Below are positions 8,779 through 16,404 of a DNA stretch of 64,000 bases, piece by piece. Every line of letters begins with the position of its first letter. The first letter of the stretch is position 1. A program made the position numbers and the translations under genes. This DNA is from UBA3064 sp023258775 (GTDB lineage Bacteria > Pseudomonadota > Gammaproteobacteria > Burkholderiales > Burkholderiaceae_E), in the NCBI GenBank assembly GCA_044355655.1, contig JBIKXS010000002.1, forward strand, positions 186,001 through 250,000. The letters are read 5' to 3'. The notes under the pieces were generated by a model. It saw nothing but the letters and a program-made list of their open reading frames with translations. It searched no databases and had not been told where the DNA came from.

Positions 8779-11163
8779 CTAACACTTGCCAAGTGCCCTC
8801 AAAATCTTTTGCGGCGTAAAGGGCATATCGAATAATTCAACAGCAAATGGCGATAGCGCATCGTTAAGTGCGTTCATGATGGCCGCGGGAGCACCCGCGG
8901 TACCTGCTTCTCCGGCACCTTTAGCACCGAGCTCTGTTGTTCGAGTCGGTGTTTGAACATGATCAATGACCATGTCAGGCATTTCGGCCGCCATAGGTAC
9001 GAGGTAGTCGACGAGATTGGGGTTAAGCATTTGCCCATCGTTGCCGTAAATGCATTGTTCGAGAAGCGTTGGTCCTATGCCCTGAACGATGGCCCCACGA
9101 ATCTGCTCGTCAACGAGTTGTGGATTGATTACCGTTCCACAATCTTCTACAACCCAAAATTTCAGTAATCTTATCGAACCGAGATCTGTATCAACTTCAA
9201 GATGACATGCAATCGCACCATTTGTAAACGTGAACGGGTAAGCCTTTGGGACAAAGTGCTTAGTCACACTCAGTTCGGCTTGGTATGTTCCAAGCAAATC
9301 TGGACGGAAGTAAGCCACACGCCCAAGTTCTGATAGATCAGATAGTGATTCTCCGATGAGCACATCGACGAGCTTGCCATCACGGATATCCAAACGGTCT
9401 TTTTCTAATTTATGAACAATTGATCCAAGTTCTAAAATGTTGTTACGCAATGCTTTGCATGCCTGCCAGGCAGCTTCTCCACCGACCCCGGCACCTCTAG
9501 ATGCCCAGGTTCCGCCGCCATAGGGAGTTACATCTGTGTCGCCCGTGATCACTTTGACGTTATCAATGCTCACCCCAATGACTTGGGCCGCTATCTGAGC
9601 AAAGATTGTTTCAGTGCCTTGACCTTGCTCGCCACAGCCATGCAATAAGGTTATGCCGCCAGCAGGGTCCATCCTAGCCGTACAGCCGTCCTGTGCCGAA
9701 ATCCTGGCGCCACCAACGCCGTAAAACTGCGCAGAGGGATTGGTGATTTCGATCATGCTAGCGATGCCAATGCCTCTGAAAATACCTTTGCTTCTAAGTT
9801 CGCTCTGGTCTAATCGAAGTTGGGTTAGATCCATCATCTCGACTAATCGATCAAGGCACTGATGATGCGACATTGCTTCGAATTTCATACCAGATGGCGT
9901 CTGGCATGGAAATGCATCATCGGGCAAAAGGTTCTTGCGCCGAATAACAACAGGGTCAATTTTTAATTGCCTGGCAACGGCATCAATTAAGCCCTCAGTT
10001 GCACCAACAGCAACGGGATGTCCGACTGCCCTATAGTTTGAATAAATCGCCATATTGGTAAACACATTACTCATCTTGGCCTTGTAGGCCCTGTGTCGAT
10101 ACCACTGACCTGCAATATTGACGATTTGGTTGCCTTCGACAACGCTTGTTCTTGGATAAACCGAGTATGGTCCGATGGCAAGCAAGTCGTCAATCCAGAT
10201 ACCCTTGATCTCTCCCTCCTGACTCACGGTCATCTTCATATGCACGCGGTGATCTCGAGAGTGTATGTCCGAAAGAAATGACTCTGTACGATCGGCCACG
10301 AATTTCACGGGTCGGCAAAGATCTATAGCAATCGCGCAAGTTGCTAACTCGTCACCGTAGACATGGGTCTTGATGCCGTAGGAGCCTCCGATGTCTTTAC
10401 AGACGACTCGCACCTGTGATTCTTTCAACCCAAGCAGTCTGGCATAACAGTCCTGGACCATATTTGGTGCTTGATGCGAGATATAAACCGTCAACTTATT
10501 GTCGGCACGGGAGTAATCGCCGATGACCGATCGTCCCTCAAGACAAACGCCCGTATGTCTCGGGAATCTGAAGACTCGTTCGACGAGTACTGCTGAGCTC
10601 TTGACGGATTCTTCGAATTCACCTTCGTCAATTTCGCGAGAGAAACACAGGTTATCACCAAGTTCGGGATGAATCACCGGGGTGGCGGGATCGAGTGCAG
10701 TTTCCATGTCTGTGACTGCTGTTTGAGGTTCATAACTCACCTCGACAAGTTGCGCAGCATCGATAGCCTGATGAATCGACTCTGCCACCACGGCCACCAC
10801 AGGCTCACCTTGCCAAAGGGCGCGATCCACCGCCATACAAGGTTGCATGGCAGCCTTCATGCCCTTAAAGTGCACGAGCGTTGCATGCATTGGCTTCACC
10901 GTTCTCATCAACTGTTCGCCGGTATAGACTGCCAAAACGCCGGCAGCTTTCCGTGCTTCCTCGGTATGAATCGAACGGATTAGCGCCGAGGCGTAGGGAG
11001 AGCGAACGAAGGCGACATGAGCAAGTTTGGGGAGATGGATGTCATCGACGTAAACCGCCTGGCCATCGAGCAGACGCCTTGCATTAGGTCGCGTTACGCT
11101 CTTGCCAATGTAGTTTGTTGTTTGCGTGGCCGATCGCTCAAATAGCTCTTGAGGTGCGTTCAT
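8779..11163 (-). CDS. Molybdenum hydroxylase large, molybdopterin-binding subunit
   Basis: A 794-residue Moco subunit of the xanthine oxidase family with a full N-terminal domain: IGKSVTRPNARRLLDG, then VDDIHLP and FVRSPYASALI. The C-terminal catalytic Glu motif is intact (ELGAKGAGEAGTAGAPA), and GEQGQGTETIFAQ marks the second pterin contact. Two otherwise conserved motifs are altered: GGSYGIK stands where GGGFGxK is usual, and NYRAVGHPVA stands where YRGxGRPEA is usual. This suggests a divergent substrate class. The start overlaps the [2Fe-2S] subunit stop by four bases, so the enzyme is an L/S/M heterotrimer encoded in order M, S, L. It shares the fold but not the active-site loops of the large subunit at 788-3160. 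Confidence 0.88.
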   Translation of the reverse strand: MNAPQELFERSATQTTNYIGKSVTRPNARRLLDGQAVYVDDIHLPKLAHVAFVRSPYASALIRSIHTEEARKAAGVLAVYTGEQLMRTVKPMHATLVHFKGMKAAMQPCMAVDRALWQGEPVVAVVAESIHQAIDAAQLVEVSYEPQTAVTDMETALDPATPVIHPELGDNLCFSREIDEGEFEESVKSSAVLVERVFRFPRHTGVCLEGRSVIGDYSRADNKLTVYISHQAPNMVQDCYARLLGLKESQVRVVCKDIGGSYGIKTHVYGDELATCAIAIDLCRPVKFVADRTESFLSDIHSRDHRVHMKMTVSQEGEIKGIWIDDLLAIGPYSVYPRTSVVEGNQIVNIAGQWYRHRAYKAKMSNVFTNMAIYSNYRAVGHPVAVGATEGLIDAVARQLKIDPVVIRRKNLLPDDAFPCQTPSGMKFEAMSHHQCLDRLVEMMDLTQLRLDQSELRSKGIFRGIGIASMIEITNPSAQFYGVGGARISAQDGCTARMDPAGGITLLHGCGEQGQGTETIFAQIAAQVIGVSIDNVKVITGDTDVTPYGGGTWASRGAGVGGEAAWQACKALRNNILELGSIVHKLEKDRLDIRDGKLVDVLIGESLSDLSELGRVAYFRPDLLGTYQAELSVTKHFVPKAYPFTFTNGAIACHLEVDTDLGSIRLLKFWVVEDCGTVINPQLVDEQIRGAIVQGIGPTLLEQCIYGNDGQMLNPNLVDYLVPMAAEMPDMVIDHVQTPTRTTELGAKGAGEAGTAGAPAAIMNALNDALSPFAVELFDMPFTPQKILRALGKC

Positions 11164-11654
11164 AGCGATTTCTCATTGGGATGGAGTCCACGCTGTTTGG
11201 CCACGACCTCAATCGCATCTACGATCGCCTCGTAGCCTGTGCACCTGCAATAGTTGCCAGCGATATGTTCTCTTATCTCTTGACGGTCATAGCTTTTCGT
11301 TTGGCTTAAATAACTTTGGCTCGTTATCAACATGCCAGAAGTGCAGTAGCCGCACTGGACTGCATTGCGTTCATGAAACGCCTGTTTGAGATCGCTGATT
11401 TCGCCGGTCTCATTAAGATGCTCAAGTGTCTCGACGCATTGTCCATCGACCTGGATAGCGAGTGTCAAGCAACCCCTAACAATCTGTCCGTTGATGCGCA
11501 AAGTGCATGCACCGCAAACACCATGCTCGCATCCAACCCTCGCACTCGAAATGTCAAAGCACTCGCGCAAGCAGTCGATCAAATGTATACGCGGCTCAAC
11601 CATGGTCTGCACCGGCTTTGCATTCAAGATGAACTGCACCATTGTTTTACTCAT
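11160..11654 (-). CDS. Molybdenum hydroxylase small subunit, two [2Fe-2S] clusters
   Basis: A 164-residue electron-transfer subunit. The N-terminal plant-ferredoxin-type cluster ligands are visible in CEHGVCGACTLRI with the fourth Cys in VRGCLTLA. The C-terminal four-helix cluster ligands are in QCGYCTSGML and NYCRCTGY. The frame is open to an ATG at 11669, but the ATG at 11654 (MSKTMVQF) overlaps the stop of the FAD subunit gene in an ATGAGTAA arrangement and gives the usual N terminus, so I prefer it. It carries electrons from Moco to FAD within the complex. Confidence 0.9.
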   Translation of the reverse strand: MSKTMVQFILNAKPVQTMVEPRIHLIDCLRECFDISSARVGCEHGVCGACTLRINGQIVRGCLTLAIQVDGQCVETLEHLNETGEISDLKQAFHERNAVQCGYCTSGMLITSQSYLSQTKSYDRQEIREHIAGNYCRCTGYEAIVDAIEVVAKQRGLHPNEKSL

Positions 11655-12528
11655 CAATGCTCCCTGCATTCAATGTCGAACGCATGGCAACTAGCGCTCG
11701 GCTGGCGACTACAGCGGCGATATGCCCCTTAGCTTCACGATCATGATAAAGATCCGACGTGAGCTCAAAGTCCCTAAGTTTCTCCTTGATCCAACGTTCA
11801 CAAAGTGATGCAGTACCTCCAGTCCCTGACGTTACAAAGTCTGATAAAAACGCGCTTTCTATAACGATCGGGGCCTGGGAAATTGCAAAAAATATCGATC
11901 GCCCGACGCCCTCGAATAAATCGATAGTTAACACGACGCCTGCCGTGGCAAAGCCCCCGTGCTGCCGGGAAAATTCGGCAATCAAGGGTCGAATTCTGGA
12001 AGCACCCGGCGGAAAATAGATCGAATCCAGTAACTCATCTTCCTGACGGTCAGTCATGTAGGTGCCTTTGAAGAAGGAGTCTGCACTAACTTCTCTAACA
12101 GTATGCGTGCTGACTAACCGAACTCGTGCATCGAGAGCAACGCAGACCGCCGGCCACTCGGCGGCAGGATCGGCAAGGGCAACGCTGCCACCTATCGTTC
12201 CTTTGTTCCTGATAGCTTCATGGGCGATAAGTCGTGAGGTTTGCCTGAATATCGGTGAAAATTTGTTAGCAATGTCGGATTGGCCAAGTTCACGATGCGT
12301 GACCATGGAACCTACCCTAAGTCCACCTTCTTCCGTCTGTACGTTGCGTAAAGCGCTAATCCTGCTGATATCGATCACAAGCCCGGGCTGATTCAAACGC
12401 ATGTTTAAGGCGGGAATCAATGATTGGCCACCAGCTAAAAATGTCGCGCGATCGCCCATAGACGCCTTAAGTTGAAGCGCCGCTTCAACGTCAGAGGGTC
12501 GGGCATAGTCGAACCCCGCTGCTTTCAA
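11647..12528 (-). CDS. Molybdenum hydroxylase medium, FAD-binding subunit
   Basis: A CoxM-type FAD subunit of about 293 residues. The first FAD motif is FLAGGQSLIPALNMRL near residue 40 and the second is IRNKGTIGGSVALADPAAEW near residue 110. Both are hallmarks of the PCMH-fold flavin domain in this family. No ATG is available near the N terminus. A TTG at 12528 has a good Shine-Dalgarno (CAGGAG, six bases upstream) and fits homologous N termini, so it is chosen over the TTG at 12552. It is the first gene of the leftward operon, whose promoter should lie in the 386-base gap upstream. Confidence 0.88.
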   Translation of the reverse strand: MKAAGFDYARPSDVEAALQLKASMGDRATFLAGGQSLIPALNMRLNQPGLVIDISRISALRNVQTEEGGLRVGSMVTHRELGQSDIANKFSPIFRQTSRLIAHEAIRNKGTIGGSVALADPAAEWPAVCVALDARVRLVSTHTVREVSADSFFKGTYMTDRQEDELLDSIYFPPGASRIRPLIAEFSRQHGGFATAGVVLTIDLFEGVGRSIFFAISQAPIVIESAFLSDFVTSGTGGTASLCERWIKEKLRDFELTSDLYHDREAKGHIAAVVASRALVAMRSTLNAGSIDE

Positions 12529-12914
12529 ATTCGTCTCCTGTATTGATCCCAAAATTGCGCAGGCTTTAAATTTAGCTTCAGCCTAAAAGCTATTCTTTGC
12601 CTTATAATTTTTTCATCACGTGACTTCTGGATTCTGCTTGTTGAACGCTAGTCAAGCAATAAGCACGAGAGCCCTTTTACCGGTCAAAGTCCAAGATTGT
12701 GAGCCCAACCGAACGCTACTGTTCCGTTTTGCTACATTCAAGTCGCTTGTGTGACATAAGCCGGTAGGACTGAAAAGTACCTTGGTCGAGCTTAGACCGA
12801 AGCAAGCGAACATAAGTATGTAATGATTTTTGTGCGTGACCGTTTCCCAGGAAATCTGAATTAAGTCTATGGTCGTCGCAGCGTCTTCTCACTTTAGCTG
12901 TCAAAATATCTGCA
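12529..12914. other. Intergenic region upstream of the molybdenum hydroxylase operon
   Basis: A 386-base gap between the end of the GNAT gene and the first gene of the nine-gene leftward operon. It should hold that operon's promoter and operator. On the minus strand there is a TTGACT hexamer near 12650 and an AT-rich stretch containing TTATAA near 12603, but they are not correctly spaced for one sigma-70 promoter, so none is called. An 83-codon frame at 12716-12967 on the minus strand has no recognisable features, overlaps the GNAT gene and is probably not coding. Confidence 0.4.
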
Positions 12915-13643
12915 TTAAGGGGCCAGGAGCCGTCGCATGAGTCGTTCAGTATTTGCGGTAAACGCATCTTCTGCCAAAAGGCCGGTTTGAATCAGATCCA
13001 AATAATCCCCAGAGGCTGGATCGAAGGCGTGTTTGCGCAATCTCCCTTCAACCTTAAAGCCTAAATGAAGCGTTCCTTTAAGCGAATGAGGGTTATCCTC
13101 ATACACAAAGGAATAGAGTTTCCTGAATCTCATCGCTTTGAAGAAAAACTGAAAAATCACTAGCATTGCCGCGGTTGATAGTCCCAACGGCGAAGCAGGC
13201 AACACACCGAGCATGACTTCAGCTCTTCTATGGATCAGTGATATATCAACCAAGCTGAGGATACCCCAAGGCTTCGACCTTTTATCTCGAACGATCCAAT
13301 GCAGCGCTTTTGAGTTACCGATTGTTGAAACAAATTCTTGCTCAAGAATTTTTGCCAAATCTTCAGTACGCTTTGGAAATGTCGAAGCATGCCGATGAAA
13401 ACTGTAAACGAAGTCGACGTTGCGCCAGAGTGCTTCGATGAATGCGGCGTCAGCACCGTTGCGTCGGGTCAATTTGCAAATGCCAGCTTCGATATCACTC
13501 CAAAAAACAGGCTGATGTTCCCACGCTAGTTCATGGGGTTGCTTATGGTGCAATACGTGCGAAGTCACCAATTGATAGGCCTCTTGGAACTTACGACTTC
13601 TCCGAAGAGCCATTGTTTTTGAATGGATTTCGTTGATATTCAT
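12915..13643 (-). CDS. GNAT-family N-acetyltransferase
   Basis: A 242-residue protein whose C-terminal ~150 residues match the RimJ/RimL-type GNAT fold. Visible are WIVRDKRSKPWGILSLVDI (strand of the acceptor side), EVMLGVLP, and KLYSFVYEDNPHSLKGTLHLGFKVEGRLRKH, where an Asn followed by Gly-Phe-x-x-Glu-Gly is the common GNAT ending. The N-terminal ~90 residues are helical-looking and do not resemble anything I recognise. The acceptor could be a small molecule or a protein. It stands apart from the downstream operon by 386 bases and is divergent from prfC. Confidence 0.75.
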   Translation of the reverse strand: MNINEIHSKTMALRRSRKFQEAYQLVTSHVLHHKQPHELAWEHQPVFWSDIEAGICKLTRRNGADAAFIEALWRNVDFVYSFHRHASTFPKRTEDLAKILEQEFVSTIGNSKALHWIVRDKRSKPWGILSLVDISLIHRRAEVMLGVLPASPLGLSTAAMLVIFQFFFKAMRFRKLYSFVYEDNPHSLKGTLHLGFKVEGRLRKHAFDPASGDYLDLIQTGLLAEDAFTANTERLMRRLLAP

Positions 13644-13825
13644 TGAAATCGTAAACGCAATCTAGAAGTGGGTTGCCCACAAAAATTAAATAGTCATGAC
13701 AAGATGTTGACATGTGTCACCGTAAACGTCCAACATGCCATACGATTCGAGCGACGACATGAAATTCATGCGCAGCTGCTTACATGGTTTAATCCCGTCT
13801 TCCTTTTTTTGTAAGACCCACGACC

Positions 13826-15421
13826 GTGACGATAGCCCATGAAGTTGCCCGACGCCGCACCTTTGCAATCATCTCCCACCCGGACGCGGGAAAGACAACG
13901 CTGACTGAAAAGTTGCTGCTGTTTGCTGGCGCCATTCAAATTGCAGGTTCGGTAAAAGCCCGCAAGGCAACCCGACACGCAACCTCGGATTGGATGGAGA
14001 TCGAAAAGCAGCGCGGCATCTCGGTAGCGAGTTCCGTGATGCAAATGGAGTATCGCGACTGTGTGATCAACCTCCTCGACACGCCAGGGCATCAGGACTT
14101 CTCGGAAGATACGTATCGTGTGCTGACGGCAGTGGATTCTGCGCTGATGGTGATTGATGCGGCCAACGGTGTCGAGACGCAAACCCTTCGCTTGATTGAA
14201 GTCTGCCGGTCCCGCGGTACGCCGATCATGACCTTTATCAATAAGATGGACCGAGAGGGGCGAGATGCCCTGCAATTGCTTGACGAGATCGAAGAGGTAC
14301 TGGGTATGCCCTGTGCGCCGCTGACATGGCCGGTCGGGCAGGGCAAACGCTTTGGTGGCATCTTTGATCTGCGTGCGCAACGCATGCGGGTGTTTCAGCC
14401 TGGACAAGATCGTCGCCGCGACAATGACGACTTGATCGACAATATGTCATTACTTCGCGAGCGTTTTGGGGCCGAGTTCGAGCAAGCTGAATCTGAGATG
14501 GAATTAGTGCAAACTGCAGCTGCTCCGTTTTCAAAAGCCCTTTTCGTACAATCCAAGCAAACGCCTGTTTTTTTTGGTTCTGCGATCAATAATTTCGGCG
14601 TTCAAGAAGTGCTCGACGCCTTGGTGGACTTAGCACCCATACCTGCGGCACGTAAAGCGGTTTCTAGACCGGTCAGTCCCGATGAGTCGCGCTTTTCGGG
14701 TGTCGTCTTCAAAATTCAAGCCAATATGGACCCTGCACACCGCGACCGGATCGCGTTTCTGAGAGTGTGCTCGGGCGTTTTCGAGCGAGGTATGAAGCTT
14801 CGCGTTCGTCGCACGGCCAAGGAACTTCGACCAACGGGCGTCGTAACCTTTTTGTCACAGCGGCGCGACCTCGTGGAACAGGCATACGCAGGGGACATTA
14901 TCGGCATCATTACCCATGGTGGCTTGCAACTTGGTGATACGGTTTCTGAAGGCGAAGCCTTGCAGTACACAGGCCTGCCGTTTTTTGCCCCGGAAATGTT
15001 TAGAACGGTTGAGATTGCAGACCCAATGCGCAGCAAACAGCTCCAAAAAGGACTAAAAGAGCTGGGCGAAGAAGGAGCGATTCAAGTGTTTCGCCCATTG
15101 GCAGGGCAATTGATGCTGCTCGGTGCGGTTGGTCAGCTTCAATTCGAAGTCGCAGCGCATCGACTGCTCAGTGAATACGGTGTTGCAGTTCGCCTGGGTG
15201 GTTCCAACTACACCGGCGCACGTTGGGTGACCTGTGAGGACGAAAGCGAACTGCAACGCTTTGTTCACGCAAATGCCACTCGGGTTGCACAAGATGCTGC
15301 GGATACCTACACCTACTTGATGACAACCCGCTATGACTTACAGTTCTTGCAGGAACGTTGGCCGAGAATTCAGTTCCATCCGTTACGTGAGCATGCGGGA
15401 CTCGTGCTTGACGCGGCCTGA
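13826..15421 (+). CDS. prfC: Peptide chain release factor 3
   Basis: Class II release factor GTPase that removes RF1/RF2 from the ribosome after peptide release. The G-domain motifs are SHPDAGKTTLTE (G1), DTPGHQDF (G3) and NKMDRE (G4), and MEIEKQRGIS gives the switch I region. Length, 531 residues, is standard. The start is a GTG at 13826, giving an N terminus (TIAHEVARRRTFAIISHPDAGK) that aligns well with E. coli RF3; no ATG is available. No strong Shine-Dalgarno is seen. The 3' end overlaps the convergent nuclease gene by 52 bases. Confidence 0.96.
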   Translation: MTIAHEVARRRTFAIISHPDAGKTTLTEKLLLFAGAIQIAGSVKARKATRHATSDWMEIEKQRGISVASSVMQMEYRDCVINLLDTPGHQDFSEDTYRVLTAVDSALMVIDAANGVETQTLRLIEVCRSRGTPIMTFINKMDREGRDALQLLDEIEEVLGMPCAPLTWPVGQGKRFGGIFDLRAQRMRVFQPGQDRRRDNDDLIDNMSLLRERFGAEFEQAESEMELVQTAAAPFSKALFVQSKQTPVFFGSAINNFGVQEVLDALVDLAPIPAARKAVSRPVSPDESRFSGVVFKIQANMDPAHRDRIAFLRVCSGVFERGMKLRVRRTAKELRPTGVVTFLSQRRDLVEQAYAGDIIGIITHGGLQLGDTVSEGEALQYTGLPFFAPEMFRTVEIADPMRSKQLQKGLKELGEEGAIQVFRPLAGQLMLLGAVGQLQFEVAAHRLLSEYGVAVRLGGSNYTGARWVTCEDESELQRFVHANATRVAQDAADTYTYLMTTRYDLQFLQERWPRIQFHPLREHAGLVLDAA

Positions 15422-16290
15422 CAGTCGTCGGTCATCGCGTCAACACCACGAAGCTGGTCTTCATTTGCGATGTAGGGAAGCCATTGGTGACCCAACCTTT
15501 GGCGCAAGGCCTGCAAACTGATCGGTGCTGCAGCTTTTGTATCGTTACGATTTTCTGCCCAATAGGCCCAGGCCCTTTGTTGGGTTGGGTCATAAACAAG
15601 CTTGAAAATAGCATCGGGAACCCATAGCGAGGACGGCCCGAGGCGGCGGGGCATTGGCAAGTCCATGCCCTGCAAAGGCTTTGAGATGGATGGCTCTTGA
15701 AACTGGCGATACACCGGCCCTGTAATCACATAAACCGCATGACCAACACGTCTCACATAGCGTCTGGTGGACTTTTCGTAGTCTGCCCAAACCCCTCGAT
15801 TCAAATCGGGCGCCTGAGGCACCATATTTGCCAGCGAAAAACTCTGCGCCATCGCAGTCTCGCTTGGCATGTCGCCAGCTGGCGCCATATGACCACGATC
15901 CCATCCTGAACCGTGATAGTCCTCAAGCGTTGCTCGCTCCGAAGAAGGCAGTCGCGCCTCCTGATAAAAACGGCCTGAACGGGCGACTTGAAGCGCCTTG
16001 GCAAGTCCCTCGGGATCCAGTCGTTGAGCTACCCAAACAGGCGTCTTACTTTGCCCAGAATGTAAAACCGCAAATGCCTCAAAGCATAGTTCGCGTAAAC
16101 GCCCGGGAATTCTCAACAAGTCAACGCGTGGGGGCTCGCCGCCCGCGAAATGCGCTCGGCAGCTTGAAAACTTGGTTGGAAATAACGTCGGCGTTGCCTG
16201 CGCGGTTGAAACGGTGAGACTCACCAGCACGATCAGCAACTTCAGGAGAGCGCTCAAACGCCCGACCGGGAAGTGAATCTGCTTCCTCAT
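15370..16290 (-). CDS. Secreted DNA/RNA non-specific endonuclease (EndoG/NUC1 family)
   Basis: Beta-beta-alpha-metal nuclease. The DRGH active-site motif (GWDRGHMAPAGDMP) supplies the general-base His, and the Mg-ligand Asn lies in LANMVPQAPDLNRGVWADYE. An N-terminal signal peptide follows MRKQIHFPVGR, with a hydrophobic core LLIVLVSLTV and a likely cut after AQA. ATG at 16290 starts directly at this signal peptide, whereas the longer frame up to 16386 would bury it, so the shorter start is chosen. It may scavenge extracellular nucleic acids. Its 3' end overlaps the convergent prfC gene by 52 bases. Confidence 0.85.
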   Translation of the reverse strand: MRKQIHFPVGRLSALLKLLIVLVSLTVSTAQATPTLFPTKFSSCRAHFAGGEPPRVDLLRIPGRLRELCFEAFAVLHSGQSKTPVWVAQRLDPEGLAKALQVARSGRFYQEARLPSSERATLEDYHGSGWDRGHMAPAGDMPSETAMAQSFSLANMVPQAPDLNRGVWADYEKSTRRYVRRVGHAVYVITGPVYRQFQEPSISKPLQGMDLPMPRRLGPSSLWVPDAIFKLVYDPTQQRAWAYWAENRNDTKAAAPISLQALRQRLGHQWLPYIANEDQLRGVDAMTDDCQAASSTSPACSRNGWN

Positions 16291-16404
16291 TACAATAGTG
16301 CGCAGTTCGTTCAATGAGTCTGGTCGTTGAAAGGCAAATACCTTTCGAATGGCCTCAATCATGTCAAAAAAAGCCTCTCTCCGCATCTGAATTTGAGTAA
16401 ATGA

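Noticed and set aside
12716..12967. 83-codon frame on the minus strand upstream of the FAD subunit gene
   Set aside because: It overlaps the GNAT gene end, has no ribosome-binding site and no recognisable domain or composition of a real protein.
13707..13718. TTGACA hexamer with flanking TGACA/TGTCA inverted arms between the GNAT gene and prfC
   Set aside because: No -10 box at a suitable distance, and the inverted arms are only five bases, so neither a promoter nor an operator is called.
13766..14407. 213-codon minus-strand frame opposite prfC
   Set aside because: It is a shadow of prfC with no conserved motifs, and prfC has unambiguous GTPase motifs in the opposite frame.
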